Assembly: GCA_009777155.1 (NCBI GenBank)
Contig: WRMK01000001.1
Coordinates: forward strand, 38,905 to 102,904
Direction: 5' to 3'
DNA length: 64,000 bases
Source of the DNA: Oscillospiraceae bacterium
Lineage (GTDB): Bacteria > Bacillota > Clostridia > Oscillospirales > Ruminococcaceae
Part shown: positions 57,691 through 64,000 of the stretch, piece after piece
How the letters are laid out: every line of letters begins with the position of its first letter
How positions within the stretch are numbered: position 1 is the stretch's first letter
Program-made: the position numbers and the translations under genes
The notes under the pieces: model-generated
Databases searched by the model: none
Told to the model about the DNA's origin: nothing
What the model saw: only the letters and a program-made list of their open reading frames with translations

Positions 57691-58464
57691 TTGAAAACAG
57701 AAAGCTCCGGGCAGTATGCGGTTCACAATCGGCATTTGAAAGATGCACTGCATATTCTCGCAGGGCTTGACGATAACAGGGTTGCGATTATTTCGGCTTG
57801 GGCAGGGAGCGAAACTGTGACGCTTGAAAATATGCAGGAGCAGACGGAGTTGAAAAAACCTGTGCAAAACTTGCCGATTATCGAGGACGGAAAAGTCGGC
57901 AATAAAAGGATTTTGCGGCTTCAATTATCCAACAAAGAGCTTAATTCCGGGTATACTTTGAATCAGCTCGGCATTTTCGTGAGCGTTGATGGCGGTGAGC
58001 CGATTTTGTACTTTTTGGCGCAAAACGAAACGGGCGATGCAATTCCGTCAAAAGAAATTGTGCCGGGGTTCTTGGCGGAGTATATCACGACGTTGGTGTT
58101 TTCGGCGCGGTCGGATGTTGCTGTGGAGTGTTCCGAATCGGTTTTTGTGACACATGATGCGCTTGATACGAAAATTGAGGTACTGCTGCAAAATGCGGAA
58201 TCGGTTTTTGTGACTCATGATGCGTTTGATTCGGAAATTGCGAAAATTGAGCTGTTGTTGCAAAATGCACAAAAGCCCGATTGCGCGTTGATTACCGTGT
58301 CGCCCGAATCGCCCGAAAATCCGCGTGAAAAAGACCACTGGTTTGACACTTCGGACGGGCAATCGGGGCAGAACCCTGCGAATTTTAACAGTGTTATAAT
58401 TGCAAACGCTGTTGTAAGCGAGACAGAGCCTACGGGTGAGGAAAAAATCTGGGTGAAAACCTAA
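57691..58464 (+). CDS. Phage tail-collar/fibre protein lacking its native N-terminus
   Basis: LSNKELNSGYTLNQLGIFVSVDGGEPILYFLAQNETGDAIPS; fused in frame to gpU-like sequence. Confidence 0.7.
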   Translation: MKTESSGQYAVHNRHLKDALHILAGLDDNRVAIISAWAGSETVTLENMQEQTELKKPVQNLPIIEDGKVGNKRILRLQLSNKELNSGYTLNQLGIFVSVDGGEPILYFLAQNETGDAIPSKEIVPGFLAEYITTLVFSARSDVAVECSESVFVTHDALDTKIEVLLQNAESVFVTHDAFDSEIAKIELLLQNAQKPDCALITVSPESPENPREKDHWFDTSDGQSGQNPANFNSVIIANAVVSETEPTGEEKIWVKT

Positions 58465-58505
58465 AAAATCTAAAAAAACTAAAAAATTTTAAGGAGTAAA
58501 AAATT

Positions 58506-59345
58506 ATGGCAGACAGAAATATTCAAATGAAACATCATAACGGCACGGAATGGGAAAAATTATTTCCGAAGACGAAAATTGAGCAGGTTGAAGCTTTGGC
58601 CGCGCTTTTGAGCGAATTGGAAGTGATTGCGAAAGGCGCGTCACGGGCGCGGGTTTTTGCGACTGTTGCGGCTTTGGATGCGTGGCTTGCTGTGACCGGG
58701 AATAAGGCGACTTTGCAGGTCGGGGATAATTTCTACATCGAGGACGTGGCAGTGCCTGATTATTGGTGGAACGGCACCGAGAAAAAGCCGCTTTCGACTG
58801 AGAAAGTTATAATTGCGTTGGCGAGTGCGACTGTTGACGGACTGATGTCGAAGGCTGATTTTGCGAAACTCAGCAATATTGCCGCAAACGCGAATAATTA
58901 CACCCACCCGACAAATCACCCTGCGAGTGTGATTACGCAAGATGCGAATAATCGTTTTGTCAGTGATGCCGAAAAAGAAACGTGGAACGCAAAATCCGCA
59001 GGCGCGCATAATCACAACGCTTCGGAAATTAACGCAGGTACGATGCCGGTTGCGCGTGGCGGTACTAACAGAACTTCACAAGCGGCGGGCAATATAAACT
59101 ATGCAACTTCGACAACTGCAACGGGAGTAATTGCACCGCCGACCGCGAATGTCGCGCAGGTTTTAGTACATATTGCGACAACTGTGGCAGGGTTGCCGGT
59201 CTGGCGAAACTTGACAGGGGCGACAAGTTTGCGAAACGATTTGGGGCTTGGCACAGGCACGGAAAGCATCGCAATTATCACCGCTTCGGCAACTGCACCC
59301 GCAAGCCCGAAAACAGGGGACGTTTGGTATGATTTTAGTAATTGA
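58506..59345 (+). CDS. Tail fibre protein
   Basis: KADFAKLSNIAANANNYTHPTNHPASVITQDANNRFVSDAEKETWNAK. Confidence 0.82.
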   Translation: MADRNIQMKHHNGTEWEKLFPKTKIEQVEALAALLSELEVIAKGASRARVFATVAALDAWLAVTGNKATLQVGDNFYIEDVAVPDYWWNGTEKKPLSTEKVIIALASATVDGLMSKADFAKLSNIAANANNYTHPTNHPASVITQDANNRFVSDAEKETWNAKSAGAHNHNASEINAGTMPVARGGTNRTSQAAGNINYATSTTATGVIAPPTANVAQVLVHIATTVAGLPVWRNLTGATSLRNDLGLGTGTESIAIITASATAPASPKTGDVWYDFSN

Positions 59346-59363
59346 TGAGGAGGTGGGTTTTTA

Positions 59364-60323
59364 ATGGCAAATATAAATTTTACGCATAAAATCCGCACGG
59401 CGACAGGCTGGGATACGCTTTATCCGAAAACTACACCGGAGCAGGTTATAGGGCTGAAAATCCCGAAGCCTGCTACTTTTATTGTGGGGTTCGGCGATGA
59501 TGTTGACTACAAAGTCACCGGCACAACAAACCACCACACAGTAATAAACAACGCAATTAACGCGCTTCCGGCAAGCGGCGGGAAAATTATTTTGCGGGAA
59601 GGGACTTATACCCTCGGTGCCACTGTGAACATGAATAAAAATAATGTGACTTTGGAGGGAATGGGGAAAAGTACAATTTTGCAGAGAAGTGGTCAAATCA
59701 TAGAAGGAACGGCGTTAAATTGTACAATCAAAGGTTTAACTTTTAATCGAATGTCGGGAGACGGCTATGTGTTCCGAATTCTTAACACATCACAAACCCT
59801 AATATGCGAAAATGTTTTTAATGGGGGAACTATGTTGGTTTCCGGAAACGATGTGGTTGTAAAAGGAAATTTTTTCAAAAATTCGCAATTACGGATAGAT
59901 GCGAGCAACAGCACTGTAATCGGAAACGTGGTCGATAGTAGCAATTCTGAAGGAATAAACGTAATAGGAAGAAATGTCGCCGTAACAGGCAATAAATGTT
60001 TTGGCTGTTTAACAGGCATAAGCTTAAACCCCCACTATGAACATGAGGGTTGTTCTGTGGTAGGAAATGTATGTGTAGATTGTAATGCGGGTATTGTTAT
60101 TATGACAAATAGAAATAACATTTCAGGCAACAACATAATCAGGGGCACAGGGCTTGCGAGCAATTATACAACTACCCAATATTCAATAGAACTTCAGTCG
60201 GGAGCGCAAGGAAATTTTGTAATCGGCAATAATATTTTAGGCAAGGCGGTGACAAATAATTCGGGCAACACCACAAATACCATAACTCAAAACAAGCACT
60301 TAAATACAGCCGCGGGGTGGTAA
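59364..60323 (+). CDS. Beta-helix tail spike/fibre-like protein
   Basis: Repeated V-x-GN-x rungs (NDVVVKGNFFKNS, NSTVIGNVVDSSN, RNVAVTGNKCFG). Confidence 0.78.
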   Translation: MANINFTHKIRTATGWDTLYPKTTPEQVIGLKIPKPATFIVGFGDDVDYKVTGTTNHHTVINNAINALPASGGKIILREGTYTLGATVNMNKNNVTLEGMGKSTILQRSGQIIEGTALNCTIKGLTFNRMSGDGYVFRILNTSQTLICENVFNGGTMLVSGNDVVVKGNFFKNSQLRIDASNSTVIGNVVDSSNSEGINVIGRNVAVTGNKCFGCLTGISLNPHYEHEGCSVVGNVCVDCNAGIVIMTNRNNISGNNIIRGTGLASNYTTTQYSIELQSGAQGNFVIGNNILGKAVTNNSGNTTNTITQNKHLNTAAGW

Positions 60324-60360
60324 AAAACATGAAAAAAACTTAAAAAACAAGAACGCATAA

Positions 60361-60825
60361 ATGCGGGTGGCGAAACTTGAAAAAAGCACATTAGTGCAGA
60401 AAGGGATTAGGGAAAATATGCAACTTTATCGTATGCAGGGTGATGTTTTGCAACTCCACCGTTACAAACTCACTTACACCGAAAACGAAATATCTTTTGC
60501 GAGCGGGAAAAAACCTGTGGAAAAGGCGGTGCAAAAACACGAGTATTTAATATCCGACGAACACCGCGACGAGTTTATTCAACTGCTCGAAAATCGCGGA
60601 ATCAGCGAGTATGAAATTGAGTCGCTTGAGCAATATCAACTTGACAATGAATGGCTCAACGGAAAAACTTTCGAGGACATAACACAAGTCGCAGTCGCCT
60701 TTGAAATGGGCGAAGCGGCTTTTTTACTGCACTTGCAAGAAAACGACACCGAGCTGCAAACCGCGCTTTATTTGACGGAACTTGATTTTAGATTAATACT
60801 TTTGGAATGGGGGTTTGCGGTATGA
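60361..60825 (+). CDS. Phage hypothetical protein
   Basis: 154 aa, tail-fibre cluster. Confidence 0.5.
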   Translation: MRVAKLEKSTLVQKGIRENMQLYRMQGDVLQLHRYKLTYTENEISFASGKKPVEKAVQKHEYLISDEHRDEFIQLLENRGISEYEIESLEQYQLDNEWLNGKTFEDITQVAVAFEMGEAAFLLHLQENDTELQTALYLTELDFRLILLEWGFAV

Positions 60826-61271
60826 ACGTCTACATAGCTTTGAAAACGATTATTGAGCGCGGCGGGTTCAATCCCGCCGAAATTGCCGAGAAACTTGAAG
60901 TTTTTCGGCTTGCGGAAAGGCTTACGGTTGAGCAGTACGCGGAATTGGCGGAAAAAGCAGGGGTTGATGTGGGAAATAAATCTTTGTCAAGTTTGTCTGT
61001 GAACATGAAATTAGCGGCAATCAGAAATCAATTGCTCGAGAGCAATACCGAGGCGATTTTGCACCTCGAGGGGATTATTTCTGATGAAAGTTACAAGGAA
61101 ACTTACGAGAAAAGGTGTGAACTGTGCGAGGAATTTAAGAGCCTTTTAAGTGAGAGCGACTGCGAAACGGCGGGGTCGGAGCAGTTGAGGTGTGTCGTGT
61201 CCGGGCAGTTTGTGAAGGCTTGTTATGAGGGGTTGACCGTCCCGGCGTTTGTTTCAAAGGGGGCGATATAA
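60823..61271 (+). CDS. Phage hypothetical protein
   Basis: Operon context. Confidence 0.5.
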
Positions 61272-61588
61272 TGTGGGAAACACTAATAATCGCTGTGTTT
61301 AGCCTACTTCAAGCCGTGTTGGTGGCGATTGTCACCAGCGAGCGGAAACGTAGAAAAGCCGAGTCGAAAAAATCCGAAAGGCGAGCGGCTCGCAGGGCAG
61401 AGGAAAGCCTTTTGTCGATGAAGCTTATAAACGCAAACACCGAGCTGACTTTTGCGACTGCCGTTGCCGTTGAAAAGGGTCACACAAATGGCGAAATGAA
61501 AAAAGCTTGCGAAAATGTCGAGTCGGCGCAAAATGAATATTTTGGCTTTATAAATCGGATTGCGACTGAGAAAATTTCGGAGGAATGA
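61271..61588 (+). CDS. Membrane-anchored phage hypothetical protein
   Basis: N-terminal TM then charged region. Confidence 0.55.
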   Translation: MWETLIIAVFSLLQAVLVAIVTSERKRRKAESKKSERRAARRAEESLLSMKLINANTELTFATAVAVEKGHTNGEMKKACENVESAQNEYFGFINRIATEKISEE

Positions 61589-61589
61589 C

Positions 61590-61886
61590 ATGAAATACAG
61601 TAAATTTATAGTCGCGCTGGTAATAATTCTGAACGCGCTGTTCGCCGCCGCAGTCTTGTATGCGTTCCTGAAAATCGGCGCGGAACCGACAACGCTGATA
61701 ATCTCATGGTTTGCGTTCACAACAGGCGAATTGTGGATTTTGGGCACCTTGTCAAAGCAGAAAATCAAGAATAAACAACCCGATAATTGCGATGAAAAAT
61801 TGATTGAAGTCGTTGAAAATTTGAACGCGATTATTGACGAGAGGAGAAAAGGCGATTTTTCATCTTCTTATTACAATTCCGAATAG
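61590..61886 (+). CDS. Small two-TM phage protein, possible holin-like
   Basis: TM topology; last rightward phage gene. Confidence 0.45.
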   Translation: MKYSKFIVALVIILNALFAAAVLYAFLKIGAEPTTLIISWFAFTTGELWILGTLSKQKIKNKQPDNCDEKLIEVVENLNAIIDERRKGDFSSSYYNSE

Positions 61887-63417
61887 TCCGCCGACGAAGA
61901 TAAAACGGGGGTTCGGATTTGAAATAATGTAGCGGACAGCCACAATCCAAATGCGAACACCCTAAAACCTGTACATGAGCCGCTTCAGCCCGCTCAAGCT
62001 CCGACAAACTAACAGTCTTCGTCCCGTCCTTCCAGTTAAAAGTAACCACCAACTTATCATCATACAGAAAAACCGAATTTACAAAAATGTTTACAATCGC
62101 CCTGCGATAATTCGGGTCATCGACGTTTCCGCCCTTAAATCGGCTCAGCCAAAACACGATTTGCTCTTTCGTGAGCGGTGTTTTCTCGATTCTTTCTTTG
62201 GCAAGCGATATTTCAATATCGGCTTTGCTTGCTTCAAGTTCGTCAAGCCGCTTCTTCACGGAAGCGTTAATAATCCCCGCTTCAATTGATTTTAACACGT
62301 TGTCAATGCGCTTGTCAAGGGCTTCGAGCTGATTTTGCAAAAACGGAATAATAGTATTTGTACGTTTTTGCAATTCCACAACCGCATCTGCAAGATTGCT
62401 AATGACATCATCTTTCAGCACGTTTTGTTGTGTCAAAGCCACAATCTGCCGTCCGAGAAAATCCTTTTTTGTCGGCTTTTTATCGCAAGATTTCTTATAA
62501 ATCCGATTACTGCATTTGTAGTAATAATGCACCTTTCCGGTCTTGCTCGTGCCGCCCGTTCCGACCATCATCGCACCGCATTTCCCACAAAAAAGTTTAG
62601 TCGTTAAAATGTACTCGGCATCGGCTTTCATGTAGGCGGGCTTGTGCCGATTTTTCGCCATACGCTCTTGCACTTTTTCAAAAATTTCCACAGGAACAAT
62701 CGCAGGCATACCACCCGGAGTTACAACATCGCCGTACCGATATTCGCCGATGTAGCGGCGGTTTTTCAGAAGATTATGCAAGCTGCTTTTGTTGGTGTAC
62801 TTGTATTTTATGTTAGCAAAAACCGCACGGCTGTTCATCTCGGCACTGATTTCTTTTACAGTTTTTCCGTCGGCGTACATCGTGAACATTTCAAGCACAA
62901 TCGGCGCGGTGAGTGGATCAATTTCAAACATCTTGTCAGCATTTTTCCTGTATCCGAATGGTGTACTTCCGACCGCTTTGCATTTGAGCGCGTTTTCTTT
63001 CAGCCCACGCTTGACTTTGAGCGCAAGCTCCGCAGAATAATATTCCGCCATTCCCTCAAGGAGAGCCTCGAGAATAATCCCCTCCGGACCATCGGAAATG
63101 TTTTCTTTGATTGAAACAACGTTCACGCCGTTGCGTTTTAGGACACCACGATAAGTAGCCGAGTCTGCACGGTTGCGAGCGAACCTATCCAACTTCCATA
63201 CGAGAACAACATCAAACTGCTTCTTCGCCGAGTCCCGTATCATGCGCTGAAACTCCGGGCGGTCATCTGTCTTTGCGGACAAAGCACGGTCGATGTAACT
63301 CGTGACAACAGTCATGTTATGCCGCTCGGCGTATTCCTTACACTCTCGCAACTGCCCCTCGATGCTATTTTCGGTTTGGTTGTCGGAAGAATATCGAGCG
63401 TAAATCACAGCTTTCAT
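61831..63417 (-). CDS. Large serine recombinase
   Basis: YARYSSDNQTENSIEGQL, LDRFARN, zinc ribbon FCGKCGAMMVG...YYKCSN. Confidence 0.95.
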   Translation of the reverse strand: MKAVIYARYSSDNQTENSIEGQLRECKEYAERHNMTVVTSYIDRALSAKTDDRPEFQRMIRDSAKKQFDVVLVWKLDRFARNRADSATYRGVLKRNGVNVVSIKENISDGPEGIILEALLEGMAEYYSAELALKVKRGLKENALKCKAVGSTPFGYRKNADKMFEIDPLTAPIVLEMFTMYADGKTVKEISAEMNSRAVFANIKYKYTNKSSLHNLLKNRRYIGEYRYGDVVTPGGMPAIVPVEIFEKVQERMAKNRHKPAYMKADAEYILTTKLFCGKCGAMMVGTGGTSKTGKVHYYYKCSNRIYKKSCDKKPTKKDFLGRQIVALTQQNVLKDDVISNLADAVVELQKRTNTIIPFLQNQLEALDKRIDNVLKSIEAGIINASVKKRLDELEASKADIEISLAKERIEKTPLTKEQIVFWLSRFKGGNVDDPNYRRAIVNIFVNSVFLYDDKLVVTFNWKDGTKTVSLSELERAEAAHVQVLGCSHLDCGCPLHYFKSEPPFYLRRRTIRNCNKKMKNRLFSSRQ

Positions 63418-63773
63418 TTTGCACCTCCCGACTCGCTCAACATTTCAAGAAGCGTTTGTTTTAAGCGGTCATTCATCGGCGATTTCGGGTCAAAACACAT
63501 CTCGACAAACGACTTCATTTCCGAATTATCCTTAAACTTCGGCTGATACTTATAGAGTTTTCCCTGCGGCTTGTCCGTGCGCCCGGTTATATAATCGAGA
63601 GACACATCAAAATAGTCCGCATACCAAATCAAAGTTTCGGGCGGCGGATCTGCTTTGTCGGTTTCGTAGCGGTTTATGCTCGTTTGTGTCACGCCGATTA
63701 ACTCGCCGAGTTTGTGCTGAGATAAGCGAACACCCTCGCGCAATTCGCGCAGACGTTGTGAAATAATTCTCAT
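63414..63773 (-). CDS. XRE family regulator
   Basis: LRELREGVRLSQHKLGELIGVTQTSINRYETDKADPP. Confidence 0.9.
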   Translation of the reverse strand: MRIISQRLRELREGVRLSQHKLGELIGVTQTSINRYETDKADPPPETLIWYADYFDVSLDYITGRTDKPQGKLYKYQPKFKDNSEMKSFVEMCFDPKSPMNDRLKQTLLEMLSESGGAK

Positions 63774-63872
63774 AAGCCAATCCCCCTTTTTGTTCTATTA
63801 TATACCATACGAGACTATATGTCAATACCTTATACGAATTTTATTTTTGGTGGAAAAGCGGCGGGTTTTCAA

Positions 63873-63961
63873 TCCCCTGCCGTAAGAAAACTTTGCTTTA
63901 GCAAAGTTTTAATAGCCGCCAACCTTGCTTATAATTTAATAAAATAAAACGGGCGGCTATT
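63873..63961 (+). repeat. R1 hairpin repeat, copy 4
   Basis: Same two-stem motif; flanked by AAAGCGGCGG / CCGCCGCTTT. Confidence 0.9.
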
Positions 63962-64000
63962 GAAGCCGCCGCTTTAGGTTAGTCAGTGTACATTTTCTTT

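Noticed and set aside
1-64000. Retron, diversity-generating retroelement, CRISPR-Cas or rRNA
   Set aside because: No reverse transcriptase, cas genes, spacer arrays or rRNA-like sequence recognised; R2 was considered as a retron or group II intron RNA but lacks an associated ORF or recognisable domain V

Overview
Firmicutes/Clostridia-like chromosomal segment. Left: an arginine biosynthesis cluster (argJ, partial at the window edge, then argB, argD, argF) with hpf, a CPBP protease, a DUF2975/XRE pair, an LRR lipoprotein and a YbjQ-like gene. Next, on the minus strand, is a compact and apparently intact phage-like head/tail cluster (about 11.7-22.5 kb) with a miniature tape measure and no visible integrase, replication or lysis genes. 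It is followed by a two-component/ABC transporter locus. From about 27.65 kb a large myovirus-type prophage begins (tRNA-end att fragment, tyrosine integrase, K+ channel and HIRAN cargo, repressor, ParB, HUH Rep, methyltransferase, lambda-like head, P2/Mu-like contractile tail). Its tail module is visibly decayed: MITE insertions in the sheath and putative tail terminator genes, a lost baseplate, and a PD-(D/E)XK-like insertion. A serine recombinase lies at the right. The most novel signals are non-coding: (1) two copies of a ~300-400 bp structured element with long, compensatorily varying stems and an inverted core; (2) three pseudoknot-capable leaders directly upstream of unrelated start codons; (3) four copies of a hairpin repeat, three of them inside the loops of other inverted repeats; (4) TA-targeting MITEs that rewrite gene 3' ends. 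No searches were run; all calls come from reading the sequence and supplied ORFs.
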